A DNA stretch of 64,000 nucleotides from Kocuria carniphila (GCF_004136555.1 NZ_NOIT01000002.1:62001-126000); one strand, 5' to 3'. Numbered from the stretch's first letter, positions 52,639-60,823 are shown. Notes: a model not told the origin generated them from the letters alone. Translations and numbers: made by a program.

Positions 52639-53415
52639 ATGGATATTGGAACCATGAAGAAGGTTCTGTTGGTACTGACCAGCCATGACACCTTGGGCGA
52701 CACCGGAGAGGCCACGGGCTACTTCGTGGGTGAGGCGGCACACCCCTGGAAGGTGTTCCGCGACGCCGGATACTTCGTGGACTTCGCGTCCATCGAGGGT
52801 GGCCAGCCGCCACAGGACGGGCTGGATGAGGAAGACCCCATTCAGGTGGAGTTCACCACCGACGAGACCGTTAAAGCATCCCTCTACAACACCCCCAAGA
52901 TCGCCGTGGTGGATCCCTCGCAGTACCACGCCGTGTTCCTGGTGGGCGGCCACGGAACCATGTGGGACTTCACCGGCAACAAGAATCTGCAGAAGCTGAT
53001 CGCGACCGTGTACGACAGCGGCGGTGTGGTCGGCGCGGTCTGCCACGGTCCTTCCGGCCTGGTGGACGTGGAGCTCGCCAACGGTATCGGTCTGCTGTCC
53101 GGCCGCAAGGTAGCAGCGTTCACCAACGCGGAGGAAGAAGAAGTGGGCAAGACCAAGGTGGTTCCCTACCTGCTCCAGGACAAGCTCGAAGAGCAGGGTG
53201 CCACGGTCAAGGTCGCCGATAACTGGGAAGACAACGTGCAGGTGGACGACCACCTGGTCACGGGCCAGAACCCGCAGTCCGCCGGCAGCGTGGCCAAGGA
53301 AATGACCAAGCTCCTCACCGAGGTAGTGCTCGAGGAAAAGGCCGAAGAAGAAAAAGCCTCCGAAGAACTGCGTGCCGAGAAGGACGCGGAGAAGGCGGCC
53401 GACGAAGTGGACTGA
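52639..53415 (+). CDS. DJ-1/PfpI (Hsp31-like) class I glutamine amidotransferase-fold protein
   Basis: This 258-residue protein begins MDIGTMKKVLLVLTSHDTLGDTGEATGYFVGEAAHPW. The nucleophile elbow is VGAVCHGPSGLV, with the cysteine followed by His, as in Hsp31 and the DJ-1 family; EAAHPW and GGHGTMWD are further family parts. Relatives act as glyoxalase III or as holding chaperones. The tail after about residue 225 is a charged Glu/Lys/Ala helix (LEEKAEEEKASEELRAEKDAEK) that most family members lack. The ATG follows AAAGGAG. It may add to the stress theme, but there is no neighbour in operon. Confidence 0.91.
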   Translation: MDIGTMKKVLLVLTSHDTLGDTGEATGYFVGEAAHPWKVFRDAGYFVDFASIEGGQPPQDGLDEEDPIQVEFTTDETVKASLYNTPKIAVVDPSQYHAVFLVGGHGTMWDFTGNKNLQKLIATVYDSGGVVGAVCHGPSGLVDVELANGIGLLSGRKVAAFTNAEEEEVGKTKVVPYLLQDKLEEQGATVKVADNWEDNVQVDDHLVTGQNPQSAGSVAKEMTKLLTEVVLEEKAEEEKASEELRAEKDAEKAADEVD

Positions 53416-53461
53416 CTCCTCAGCTATCAGCAACTGATCACCACGGGTGAGCAGTGAGAAC

Positions 53462-53500
53462 CAGCGGAAGCGGCCCGGGATTCCCAGGCCGCTTCCGCTG
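53462..53500 (+). terminator. Terminator after DJ-1 gene
   Basis: CAGCGGAAGCGGCC (53462-53475) pairs with GGCCGCTTCCGCTG (53487-53500). It lies 47 bases after the stop. Confidence 0.85.
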
Positions 53501-53600
53501 TCTGCGAGACCGGCCAACAACACAGGAGCATCCCTGGCATTTGTGCGCGAAAACACTAAGACTTGAAGGGAGAAAGTGATCCCGAAGAGAAGGAGTGGAT

Positions 53601-54353
53601 ATGTCTGAGTTCAGCGGGCGCGTGGCATTGGTGACCGGAGCGGCGTCGGGAATCGGTGAGGCGATTGCCAAGGATCTGGCCAGGCGCGGTGCCAAGGTCG
53701 TGGTGACCGACATCGATTCGACCGGTATCGACAACGTGGTCCAGGCCATCATGGCCGCCGGTGGTGACGCCGCAGGTATTCGCCAGGACGTCTCCAAGCG
53801 CGAGGATGCGCAGGCGTCCGTGGACTTTGCCGTGCAGACCTACGGTGGCTTGCACTACGCCGTCAACAATGCGGGTGTGGGCGGCCAGGTCGAGGCCTTG
53901 GGCGAGACCGATATGGACGCGTGGGACCGCACCGTGGCCATCGACCTCAACGGTGTTGCGTACGGCATGGCCGCCGAACTTCCGGTGATCGAGCAGCATG
54001 GCGGTGGGGCCATCGTGAACATCGGCTCGATCCACTCGACCGTGGCCACCGGTGTCGGAAACAGCGCGTACACCGCCGCCAAGCACGGCGTGGTGGGCCT
54101 GACCAAGCAGACCGCCGTGGACTACGGACAGCGCGGAGTGCGCATCAACGCGGTGGGTCCGGCGTACATCGAAACCCCGTTGCTCGCGAACCTCCCTGCC
54201 GGTGCCAAGGAAGCATTGATCAACGCCCACCCCATGGGTCGTCTGGGCACCTCGGAAGAGGTCGCGCAGCTGACCACGTTCTTGCTGTCGGAGGGCGCAT
54301 CCTTCATGACCGGCGGCTACTACCTGGTGGACGGTGGCTACACGGCCATCTGA
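53601..54353 (+). CDS. SDR family oxidoreductase
   Basis: This 250-residue protein is a classical short-chain dehydrogenase. The cofactor motif is TGAASGIGEAIAKDLARRG (about 12-30), followed by an Asp (VTDIDS) that favours NAD(H). The NNAG motif is AVNNAGVGG, and the catalytic group is Ser in NIGSIHS and YTAAKHG (Tyr-x-x-x-Lys). The start is ATG 53601, preceded by AAGGAG at 5 bases; a GTG two codons upstream is in frame. The substrate is unknown. It is a single gene with a terminator after it. Confidence 0.93.
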   Translation: MSEFSGRVALVTGAASGIGEAIAKDLARRGAKVVVTDIDSTGIDNVVQAIMAAGGDAAGIRQDVSKREDAQASVDFAVQTYGGLHYAVNNAGVGGQVEALGETDMDAWDRTVAIDLNGVAYGMAAELPVIEQHGGGAIVNIGSIHSTVATGVGNSAYTAAKHGVVGLTKQTAVDYGQRGVRINAVGPAYIETPLLANLPAGAKEALINAHPMGRLGTSEEVAQLTTFLLSEGASFMTGGYYLVDGGYTAI

Positions 54354-54371
54354 TCCGTCGCGTCTCTGAAA

Positions 54372-54409
54372 CGTGCGGCCCGGAGCCTGGAAAAGGTCCG
54401 GGCCGCACG
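54372..54409 (+). terminator. Terminator after SDR gene
   Basis: CGTGCGGCCCGGA pairs perfectly with TCCGGGCCGCACG. It lies 19 bases after the SDR stop. Confidence 0.85.
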
Positions 54410-54475
54410 CCTGTTCCCAGTCAGTGGTGAGTGGGCCTGTGGCATGCGTCCTAACCCGCCAGTAGGTGACGTGTG

Positions 54476-54609
54476 TACACTGGCTAAGTTCCCTCGTGCA
54501 TTTCACGAGGTTGGCGCGCCGGTCCAAGGCGCGCAGTTCGCGCCCCAGATTTGGCTTATGGCGCGTGCGCGCGGAATCGTTTCGCGTGGACCAACCTGAA
54601 AGACTTTCC
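54476..54609 (+). promoter_or_regulatory. Structured leader of DEAD-box helicase gene
   Basis: TACACT (54476-54481) is a possible -10. The region then holds hairpins CCTCGTG/CACGAGG (54492-54510) and GCGCGCC/GGCGCGC (54514-54534). TGGACCAACC (54587-54596), close to the GAAAG ribosome site, can pair with earlier GGTTGG (54509-54514) or GGTCCA (54521-54526). This could allow a fold change with temperature or helicase level. Confidence 0.4.
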
Positions 54610-56250
54610 TTGTCTACTAATTTCGTAAACCTCGGCGTGCCCGAGGTCCTTTCGGCTGACCTTGCCCGTACCGGCATCACCGAAGCCTTCCCCATTCAAG
54701 AAAAAACCCTTCCCGATTCGCTGGCCGGCCGGGACGTCCTGGGCCGTGGTCGCACAGGCTCCGGCAAGACCGTGGCCTTCGCGTTGCCGCTCGTGGCTCG
54801 CCTGGCTGGCATGGTCGACGACGCCGCTCGCGCACCTCGTCGCGCCAACCGCCCCACCGGGCTGGTGCTGGCTCCCACCCGCGAGCTAGCAACCCAGATC
54901 GACCGCACCGTGGCCCCGCTGGCCAAGGCCGCCGGCCTGAGTACCACCGTGATCTTCGGCGGTGTGTCCCAGAAGCGCCAGGAGCAGGAACTCGCCAAGG
55001 GCGTTGACATCGTGGTGGCTTGCCCGGGCCGCCTGGATGACCTGCTCAAACAAGGCGTTCTGACCCTGGATGAGATCCGCGTGACGGTCCTCGACGAGGC
55101 CGATCACATGGCCGACATGGGCTTCTTGCCCGTGGTCACCCGAATCCTGTCCCGCACGCCCAAGGGAAGCCAGCGTCTGCTGTTCTCCGCAACCTTGGAC
55201 AATGGCGTGGACACCCTGGTCAAGAAGTTCCTGAGCAATCCCGTGTTGCACTCGGCGGACGTTGCCAAGGCAGCGGTGACCACCATGGATCACCACGTGC
55301 TGGTCGTGAACAACGACGACAAGCAGGCGCTCATCGAGACCCTGGCCTCCGGTACCGGTCGCCGCGTGATGTTCACGCGCACCAAGTACCGCGCCAAGAA
55401 GATGGCCAAGAAGCTCAACCAGTCGGGTATCCCCGCGGTCGACTTGCAGGGCAACCTGTCGCAGAACGCTCGTGACCGCAACCTGGCCGCGTTCTCCGAG
55501 GGCGAGGTGCGCGTGCTCGTGGCCACTGACGTGGCCGCCCGCGGCGTGCACGTTGATGACGTGGAGTTGGTCGTTCACATCGACCCGCCCGCCGAGCACA
55601 AGTCCTACCTGCACCGCTCCGGTCGTACGGCTCGCGCCGGCGCTTCCGGTTCCGTGATCACCATTTCCACGACCGAAGAGCGCGGCGACGTGGACAAGCT
55701 CATGCAGAAGGCCGGCGTACGCGCTCGCATTGACGCCGTATCTCCCGGTTCCGAGATCGTCGCGGACCTGGTGGGCGAGCGCGCCGAGCGCGTTGCCTAC
55801 CAGCCCGCGCCCCAGTCCGGTAACGGTGGCGGCCAGGGCGGCCGTGGTTCCAAGCCGCGCTCGGGTGGTCGTTCCGGTGGCCGTAACGACGCCGCTCGCT
55901 CCGGCGGCCGCAATGGTGGCCGTTCCGGCTCAGGCCGTTCCCGCTCCGAGCGAGACGGTTCCCCTCGCGGCGGTGAGGCTCGCACCGAGGGCAAGCGTTC
56001 CGGTGGTACCCGTTCGGGCGGTGCGCGCAGCAACGTGTCCCGTTCCGACGCCGCCGGTTCCGGCAACCGTCGCTTCGGCGGCAAGTCGCAGGGTTCCGGT
56101 TCGGCATCGGGCGCTCGCAGCGACAAGCCTCGCGGTGAGCGCAGCGGCTCCGGCCAGCGTTCGCACTCGTCCGGTCAGACTCCGGATCGCGCAACCGCCG
56201 CGGCACAGCGCCGTCGTCGGGCGAATCGCCAGGACCAGGGCACCCGCTAA
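54610..56250 (+). CDS. DEAD-box ATP-dependent RNA helicase
   Basis: This 546-residue helicase starts at a TTG (LSTNFVNLGVPEVLSADLARTGITEAFPIQEKTLP), the Q motif being in that stretch. The motifs in order are Walker A GRTGSGKT, PTRELA, GG, TPGR-like CPGRLDD, DEAD as LDEADHM, SAT, and the second-domain VATDVAARGVHVDDV and HRSGRTARAG. The C-terminal 120 or so residues are Gly/Arg/Ser-rich (RSGGRSGGRNDAARSGG) and unfolded, as in cold-shock RNA helicases. It unwinds RNA in ribosome assembly or decay. The TTG is chosen because the upstream open frame is not family-like and a GAAAG site lies nearby. The leader is structured. Confidence 0.93.
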   Translation: MSTNFVNLGVPEVLSADLARTGITEAFPIQEKTLPDSLAGRDVLGRGRTGSGKTVAFALPLVARLAGMVDDAARAPRRANRPTGLVLAPTRELATQIDRTVAPLAKAAGLSTTVIFGGVSQKRQEQELAKGVDIVVACPGRLDDLLKQGVLTLDEIRVTVLDEADHMADMGFLPVVTRILSRTPKGSQRLLFSATLDNGVDTLVKKFLSNPVLHSADVAKAAVTTMDHHVLVVNNDDKQALIETLASGTGRRVMFTRTKYRAKKMAKKLNQSGIPAVDLQGNLSQNARDRNLAAFSEGEVRVLVATDVAARGVHVDDVELVVHIDPPAEHKSYLHRSGRTARAGASGSVITISTTEERGDVDKLMQKAGVRARIDAVSPGSEIVADLVGERAERVAYQPAPQSGNGGGQGGRGSKPRSGGRSGGRNDAARSGGRNGGRSGSGRSRSERDGSPRGGEARTEGKRSGGTRSGGARSNVSRSDAAGSGNRRFGGKSQGSGSASGARSDKPRGERSGSGQRSHSSGQTPDRATAAAQRRRRANRQDQGTR

Positions 56251-56266
56251 ACTCGGGCACTGATCA

Positions 56267-56306
56267 AGTAGGGCGGCCAGTTTCGATCGAAACTGGCCGC
56301 CCTACT
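56267..56306. terminator. 40-base perfect palindrome terminator
   Basis: A 20-bp perfect arm ending TTTCGA is followed directly by its reverse complement, then TTCTG. It lies between the convergent helicase and HAD genes. Confidence 0.85.
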
Positions 56307-56350
56307 TTCTGTCGTCTGAAAGTGCTGTTCAGCTATTCAGCGCGTGAGCG

Positions 56351-57019
56351 TCACGGCTTGAGCATCCTCAGGAAGTCCAGGGTGAGCTCCGAGTGGTTGG
56401 GAACGTGCACCACACCGGGCTGGGGTGGGATCTCCTGTTCGCCCGGGACCGCCACGGTGATGATGCCTGCGGCAACGCCGGATTGTGCGCCCGAGGGGGA
56501 ATCCTCGATGACCACGCAGTCCTGCGGCTCCACACCCAGGCGCTTGGCGGCCTGGAGGTAGGCGTCCGGATCAGGCTTGGGCTTCACACCCGCGGCGACC
56601 TCTTGGTCACCGATGATCACCTGAAAAAGGTTGTCCGGCGCGATCGATGCCGTGTACTTGGCGACGTCCGTGGTCGCATTGGTAACGATCGCCGCGGGGA
56701 TCCCGGCCTCCGCGAGGTCTTTGAGCAGCGGCTCGACGCCCGCGATAAAGCCCGGAGGGTTCTCTTCGAGGATCTTCTCGAGCACGGTGTAGAACTCCTG
56801 GAACACCTGCTCCAGGTCACCGGGAACACCGAGCTCGCTGAGGCGCTCGACCGTCTTGGCGATGGGCTTGCCCAGGGTCGCGTCCGTATCGGCCTGGGTC
56901 CATTCCCCGCCGTGCGTTGCCGCCAACTGCTCCTTGCCCTGGGCCCACAGGGGCTCGGTGTCCACCAGGGTTCCGTCGTGGTCGAAAAGTACTGCGCGAG
57001 GGAATGAAGTAGCGGTCAT
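56351..57019 (-). CDS. HAD family phosphatase/phosphoglucomutase-like hydrolase
   Basis: This 222-residue protein has motif 1 as VLFDHDGTLVDTEPLW (nucleophile Asp and acid/base Asp), motif 2 in AAIVTNAT, motif 3 with KPKPDPDAYLQAAKRLGV and motif 4 in CVVIEDSPSGAQSGVAAG. The helical cap between motifs 1 and 2 is the subclass I type. Length and motifs fit beta-phosphoglucomutase-like or sugar-phosphate phosphatases. The substrate is unknown. It is single and convergent with the helicase gene. Confidence 0.9.
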   Translation of the reverse strand: MTATSFPRAVLFDHDGTLVDTEPLWAQGKEQLAATHGGEWTQADTDATLGKPIAKTVERLSELGVPGDLEQVFQEFYTVLEKILEENPPGFIAGVEPLLKDLAEAGIPAAIVTNATTDVAKYTASIAPDNLFQVIIGDQEVAAGVKPKPDPDAYLQAAKRLGVEPQDCVVIEDSPSGAQSGVAAGIITVAVPGEQEIPPQPGVVHVPNHSELTLDFLRMLKP

Positions 57020-57115
57020 AGTGTCACTGTACTGGCCGCATCTGACACCAAAGTGGGCGTGACTGGCGCCAAGATAGGGCGACAGCTGGTCTTCGTGAGG
57101 TGGGCGCTAGGATAC

Positions 57116-57454
57116 TCAGCCGCTTGGGGACAGCCCGAGGGCTGCCATCAGTCCGGGTGCGATGAGATTCATGGTTCGGGGGCTCAGTGCCCCTGCGGGT
57201 TCAGCTTGGTTGAGATCTTCATCCCAGAGTTCCGTCAAGGAATCGCATACGATCCATCCGTGAATGCTCTCGCCCGCGGGGAGGGCGATAACTGTCGGAA
57301 GGTTCGCTTGGCGGTTTGTCGTGGTCACGCGAACCGCAAGCGCGGTGTCGAAGTTTCTATTTCGAGGATTGTGAGAGACGACGACCCACATTTTCGAGCC
57401 CACGGTCTGATCCAGTGTCGCTTCCCAAATTTGCCCCCGGAGCATCCGGGTCAC
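57116..57454 (-). CDS. MazF/PemK-type toxin
   Basis: This 112-residue protein has the MazF-type opening LRGQIWEATLD, then WVVVSHNPRNRN, TALAVRVTTTNRQANLPTVIALP and DSLTELWDEDL, and ends with NLIAPGLMAALGL. MazF proteins are ribosome-independent RNases that cut mRNA and stall growth. The start is a GTG overlapping the antitoxin stop by 4 bases (GTGA), as in standard two-gene systems; a methionine three residues later is another start. The gene pair has more A/T than the neighbours, consistent with transfer. The region holds no other mobile element. Confidence 0.85.
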   Translation of the reverse strand: MTRMLRGQIWEATLDQTVGSKMWVVVSHNPRNRNFDTALAVRVTTTNRQANLPTVIALPAGESIHGWIVCDSLTELWDEDLNQAEPAGALSPRTMNLIAPGLMAALGLSPSG

Positions 57455-57747
57455 TGGGGGCCCGCTGTGCCGCGAGGCCGTTGGGTAGCCCGCTTGCGTC
57501 GACTATCCCGGGAGTCTTGGATTTCCACTGCGATTTGGGCGTACTGAAGGTCCATATGGAACTCGCGAATTCGCTGGAAGCCCATTTCAACAACCGCATG
57601 AAGAAGGGCCGCATCGGATGACTTTTCGGAGACGTTACCGGGGAGGGTCTCAAGTACCTCGGGCGCTCGTCTGAGAGCCTCAAGATCTGCTTCGTCCCGA
57701 TCTGAGAGGGGGAGGGATAGACGCCGGGTCTTTTGTGGGGATGACAT
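57451..57747 (-). CDS. Antitoxin partner of MazF-type toxin
   Basis: I do not recognise this 98-residue protein by family, but it overlaps the MazF-type toxin by 4 bases in antitoxin-first order. It begins MSSPQKTRRLSLPLSDRDEADLEALRRAP, a ribbon-helix-helix-like start (R-R-L-S-L-P-L-S-D-R-D), and ends in a charged tail (QDSRDSRRKRATQRPRG). RHH-type antitoxins usually bind their own promoter. A TATGCT box about 20 bases upstream of the start could be the -10. Confidence in the pair is good; the fold is an inference. Confidence 0.75.
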   Translation of the reverse strand: MSSPQKTRRLSLPLSDRDEADLEALRRAPEVLETLPGNVSEKSSDAALLHAVVEMGFQRIREFHMDLQYAQIAVEIQDSRDSRRKRATQRPRGTAGPQ

Positions 57748-57862
57748 GCATCAATCTTTGCAGCATAAATTGAATCACTCAAGAGCGGTGGGGCCGTAAT
57801 TCACCTTGTTGTCTGGGCAGGGAGGTCGCAATCTTCGATGGCGGCGCACTTACGATGAAGAC

Positions 57863-58471
57863 ATGAGCACCTACGAAATGCATCCCCGCGAATTGCACCG
57901 ATCCGGTTCTGCATGGCGACGCGCGTTGCCGGGGATGATGTCCACGGTGGCCATGGTGTTGGTGATCTGGGTCGTCTTCGGGCGGATCCTCGTGGATGCA
58001 CTGGGGTCGCTCGTGTGGGTTTACGCCTTCGCGTTGGGACTTCCGCTCATGGTGCTGCACACGGTGGCCGCGGTGCTGTTCAGCAAGGACGCCAAGTTCT
58101 ACCCCTCCCAAGCGGTCACCCAGCGCGCGGGTCTCACGGCGATTGGTTCATGGATCGTCACCGCGCTCTTCGGATTCTTCCTCCCGGACTCCACGCCGGA
58201 CGGTCCAGAATCCGTGTTCACCGCCCTGACCGGCCCGGACATGTTGGGCATCTCCTATGGTTTCGCCAATACCTTAGGTGTGATTTCCATGGCCATGGCG
58301 GTCGCCCTGGTGCTGCTGGCGCTCACCGATCTCCGTAACACCCGGCGGGCCATGAGCGGAGAACCGCTCAGCGAGGACGAGCTGCTTGATCGTATGGAGG
58401 CCCAGCACGCCCGTGGTGAGTCTGGACAGGAAGGCGGCGCAGCGGCGTCGTCGGAATCGAACCTGCAGTGA
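57863..58471 (+). CDS. Integral membrane protein of unknown function
   Basis: This 202-residue protein starts MSTYEMHPRELHRSGSAWRRALPG and has four hydrophobic helices (about residues 26-45, 50-70, 88-105 and 134-152). The last is followed by a cytoplasmic tail with AMSGEPLSEDELLDRMEAQHARGES. I do not recognise a family. The start at 57863 follows GAAGACATG; upstream in-frame codons are unlike. The stop overlaps the next gene as GTGA, so it is coupled with the GNAT gene and perhaps with Tag. The 64-bp gap to the antitoxin side is divergent. Confidence 0.72.
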   Translation: MSTYEMHPRELHRSGSAWRRALPGMMSTVAMVLVIWVVFGRILVDALGSLVWVYAFALGLPLMVLHTVAAVLFSKDAKFYPSQAVTQRAGLTAIGSWIVTALFGFFLPDSTPDGPESVFTALTGPDMLGISYGFANTLGVISMAMAVALVLLALTDLRNTRRAMSGEPLSEDELLDRMEAQHARGESGQEGGAAASSESNLQ

Positions 58472-59031
58472 CGCGACCCCTGAAGACGGCGCGACTGATC
58501 TTGCGACCCTACTCGGTCGACGACGCCGCGTTCGTCCAGGACCTCTATTCGCGCGCGGACGTGCAGCGATACCTGGGCGACGGTGCGCAACGCGTGCGGA
58601 CTCCGGAGGCCGCGCGAGCCAAGATCGCGGCGTGGAACGAGCGCTACGTGGCCGATCCGGTGCAGGGGTTGTGGGCGGTGTGCCTGGCGGACGGAACCAT
58701 GACGGGGTCTCTGCTGCTCAAACCCATTCCCGACAGCGGTACCAAGGCGGAGCGGGACATCGAAATCGGCTGGCATTTCCACCCCGACCACTGGGGCCGC
58801 GGTTACGCAACCGAAGCAGCGCGGGTGGTCCTGGAGCACGCTTTCGCGGCCGGTCTCGATCGCGTAGTGGCCGTGACCAATCCGGCCAACAAGCCATCCC
58901 AAGCGGTGTGCCTGCGACTGGGCATGACGCACCTGGGGCTGAGCGAGGCTTATTACGACGCCGCCTGCGAACTTTTCGAGCTCACGGCACCGGCCGTGGG
59001 GAAGGGGCACTCGCGTGGCGAGCAATCCTGA
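58468..59031 (+). CDS. GNAT acetyltransferase, RimJ/RimL type
   Basis: This 187-residue protein starts at a GTG in the GTGA overlap with the membrane gene. It reads MTRPLKTARLILRPYSVDDAAFVQDLYSRADVQRYLGDG, the RimJ/RimL opening, then EIGWHFHPDHWGRGYATEAARVVLEHAFAAGLDRVVAVTNPANKPSQAVCLRLGM. The R-G-Y-A-T-E motif binds acetyl-CoA. Acceptors in this group are ribosomal protein N-termini or small amines; the acceptor here is unknown. It overlaps tag by 17 bases, so the three genes are likely one transcript. Confidence 0.9.
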   Translation: MTRPLKTARLILRPYSVDDAAFVQDLYSRADVQRYLGDGAQRVRTPEAARAKIAAWNERYVADPVQGLWAVCLADGTMTGSLLLKPIPDSGTKAERDIEIGWHFHPDHWGRGYATEAARVVLEHAFAAGLDRVVAVTNPANKPSQAVCLRLGMTHLGLSEAYYDAACELFELTAPAVGKGHSRGEQS

Positions 59032-59614
59032 TCTGGTCATCGGCGAGGACGGGCTCGCGCGGCCCGTGTGGGCCGCCAAGGACCCGTTGCTGCGCGACTA
59101 CTACGACACCGAGTGGGGCATGCCAGTCCGGGACGAGACCGGGATGTTCGAACGGGTGACGCTAGAGGCGTTCCAGGCCGGGCTGTCGTGGCGCACGGTC
59201 CTGGCCAAGCGACCGGCCTTCCGGGAAGTGTTCAAGAACTTCGACCCGGGCATCGTGGCGGAGTTCGGCCAAGCGGACGTGGACAGACTGTTGGAGGACG
59301 CCCGCATCATCCGGAACCGACAGAAGATCGTCGCGGCCATCAACAACGCCAAGGCCACGGTGGCCCTGCGGGAGGACGGAGGACTGGTGGATCTGGTGTG
59401 GTCGTTCAAACCCGCCGACACTCCGCGACCCGAGACGTTCGCGCAGGTCCCGACCGTCTCCAACGAGTCCAAGGCCTTGTCCAAGGAACTCAAGAAACGT
59501 GGATTCTCGTTCGTCGGGCCGACCACCATGTTCGCTTTGATGGAAGCGATCGGCATGGTGGACACCCACCTCCTGGGTAGTCACCGGCGAGGGACCTCCG
59601 GGGTGTGGGCCTGA
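59015..59614 (+). CDS. tag: DNA-3-methyladenine glycosylase I, zinc ligands largely lost
   Basis: This 199-residue enzyme removes N3-methyladenine from DNA. The catalytic part is VTLEAFQAGLSWRTVLAKR with Glu in the E. coli Glu38 place, and RRQKIVAAINNAKATVALREDGGLVDLVWSF follows as in the family. In E. coli Tag, Cys4, His17, His175 and Cys179 bind zinc. Here the N-terminal Cys is missing (RPVWAAKDPLLR), His17 is Tyr in YYDTEWG, and the C-terminal DHVVGC-like site reads DTHLLGSHR, so only one ligand stays. The protein may fold without zinc. It starts at a GTG and overlaps the GNAT gene by 17 bases. Confidence 0.9.
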   Translation: MASNPDLVIGEDGLARPVWAAKDPLLRDYYDTEWGMPVRDETGMFERVTLEAFQAGLSWRTVLAKRPAFREVFKNFDPGIVAEFGQADVDRLLEDARIIRNRQKIVAAINNAKATVALREDGGLVDLVWSFKPADTPRPETFAQVPTVSNESKALSKELKKRGFSFVGPTTMFALMEAIGMVDTHLLGSHRRGTSGVWA

Positions 59615-59713
59615 CACTTAAGGAAGCGTTCGTGTCTGATCGATACGGTGGAACGGAAGGCGCTGATCCGCGCCCCATCGCCACCAGCTTCTCCGGCTAG
59701 GAAAGGACATCAC

Positions 59714-60496
59714 ATGGCTCGTTTCACCGACAAAGTAGTGATCATCACCGGCGCAGCATCCGGCCTGGGCCTGGAATCCGCCGTTCGCATCGGCTCCGAG
59801 GGCGCCAACCTGGTCCTCGTGGACCTCAAGGAAGACGCACTGGAAGCCGCCAAGGAGCTGGTCCTCGAAACCGCCCCCGAGGCCAAAATCCTGACCGTGG
59901 CCGCCGACGTCTCCGACGAAGCCCAGGTCCAGAAATACGTGGACGCCACCGTCAACGAGTTCGGTAAGATCGACGGGTTCTTCAACAACGCCGGAATCGA
60001 AGGGCGGCAGAACCTCACCGAAGATTTCGGCGCCGATGAATTCTCCAAGGTGCTCTCCGTCAACCTCAACGGCGTGTTCTACGGTATGGCGGCCGTCCTG
60101 AAGGTGATGCGTGAGCAGGGCTACGGTTCCGTGCTGAACTGCGCGTCCGTGGGTGGCATTCGCGGTGTGGGCAACCAGTCGGCTTACTCCGCCTCCAAAC
60201 ACGGCGTGGTGGGTCTGACCCGCAACTCGGCGGTCGAGTACGGCCAGTACGGCATCACCATCAACGCCATTGCCCCGGGTGCCATCATGACCGCCATGGT
60301 CGAGGCGTCCCTCAAGCAGATGGACCCCGAGAACTGGGAGGAAGCGGGCATGCAGTTTGTATCCGTGAACCCGTTCAAGCGGTTTGGCAAGCCTGAAGAA
60401 GTGGCCTCGGTGGTCGCGTTCTTCCTGTCCGGCGAGGCTCCGTTCGTCAACGGCACGGTACTGCCTATCGACGGCGGGCAGTCCGCCAAGTACTGA
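59714..60496 (+). CDS. SDR family oxidoreductase (second)
   Basis: This 260-residue short-chain dehydrogenase begins MARFTDKVVIITGAASGLGLESAVRIGSEG (cofactor motif TGxxxGxG), followed by LVDLKE (Asp, NAD preference). It has NNAGIEGRQNLTEDFG, Ser in NCASVGG, YSASKHGVVG (Tyr-x-x-x-Lys) and a C-terminal RFGKPEEVASVVAFFLSGEAPFVNGTVLPIDGG. It resembles the SDR at 53601, and glucose/ribitol dehydrogenase-like proteins in length. The ATG follows AGGAAAGGA. The substrate is unknown. Confidence 0.93.
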   Translation: MARFTDKVVIITGAASGLGLESAVRIGSEGANLVLVDLKEDALEAAKELVLETAPEAKILTVAADVSDEAQVQKYVDATVNEFGKIDGFFNNAGIEGRQNLTEDFGADEFSKVLSVNLNGVFYGMAAVLKVMREQGYGSVLNCASVGGIRGVGNQSAYSASKHGVVGLTRNSAVEYGQYGITINAIAPGAIMTAMVEASLKQMDPENWEEAGMQFVSVNPFKRFGKPEEVASVVAFFLSGEAPFVNGTVLPIDGGQSAKY

Positions 60497-60504
60497 CGGT
60501 TGCG

Positions 60505-60532
60505 GCGGCGTCGGCCCGCTCGCCGACGCCGC
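60505..60532 (+). terminator. Short GC stem-loop after SDR gene
   Basis: GCGGCGTCGGC pairs with GCCGACGCCGC around CCGCTC. It lies 8 bases after the stop and just before a stronger hairpin. Confidence 0.6.
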
Positions 60533-60536
60533 TCAC

Positions 60537-60577
60537 GAACTTGCCCCGCGAATCTCAACGATTCGCGGGGCAAGTTC
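60537..60577. terminator. Bidirectional terminator, perfect 18-bp stem
   Basis: GAACTTGCCCCGCGAATC pairs perfectly with GATTCGCGGGGCAAGTTC around TCAAC. It lies between the SDR gene and the minus-strand small gene ending at 60590. Confidence 0.9.
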
Positions 60578-60589
60578 CGTTCTCGAGAT

Positions 60590-60823
60590 TTATTGGCCGC
60601 GGCGGCGCAGGTAGGTGTGCCCGTTGGCGTCCTTGACCATCTCGAAGTCGTCCTGGAGGTTCTGGTACCAGTCCTTGGCCTCGTCACTCATTTCGGTATT
60701 GCCGCGCAGGTTCATGGAGCTGCGGTTGGCCGGGCCCACGAAGCGCATCACGAAATTGTCGAAGCGACGGAACCGGCTCGGTTTGCGCGGAGTGGGCTGC
60801 TCGGACGGGGAATCGCTGGCCAC
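60590..60823 (-). CDS. Small conserved actinobacterial protein of unknown function
   Basis: This 77-residue protein reads MASDSPSEQPTPRKPSRFRRFDNFVMRFVGPANRSS and then NTEMSDEAKDWYQNLQDDFEMVKDANGHTYLRRRGQ. It is soluble, basic at the start, with a C-terminal beta-like piece. I recall similar short proteins of this pattern in actinobacteria, but no function. It is a single gene between terminators. Confidence 0.65.
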   Translation of the reverse strand: MASDSPSEQPTPRKPSRFRRFDNFVMRFVGPANRSSMNLRGNTEMSDEAKDWYQNLQDDFEMVKDANGHTYLRRRGQ

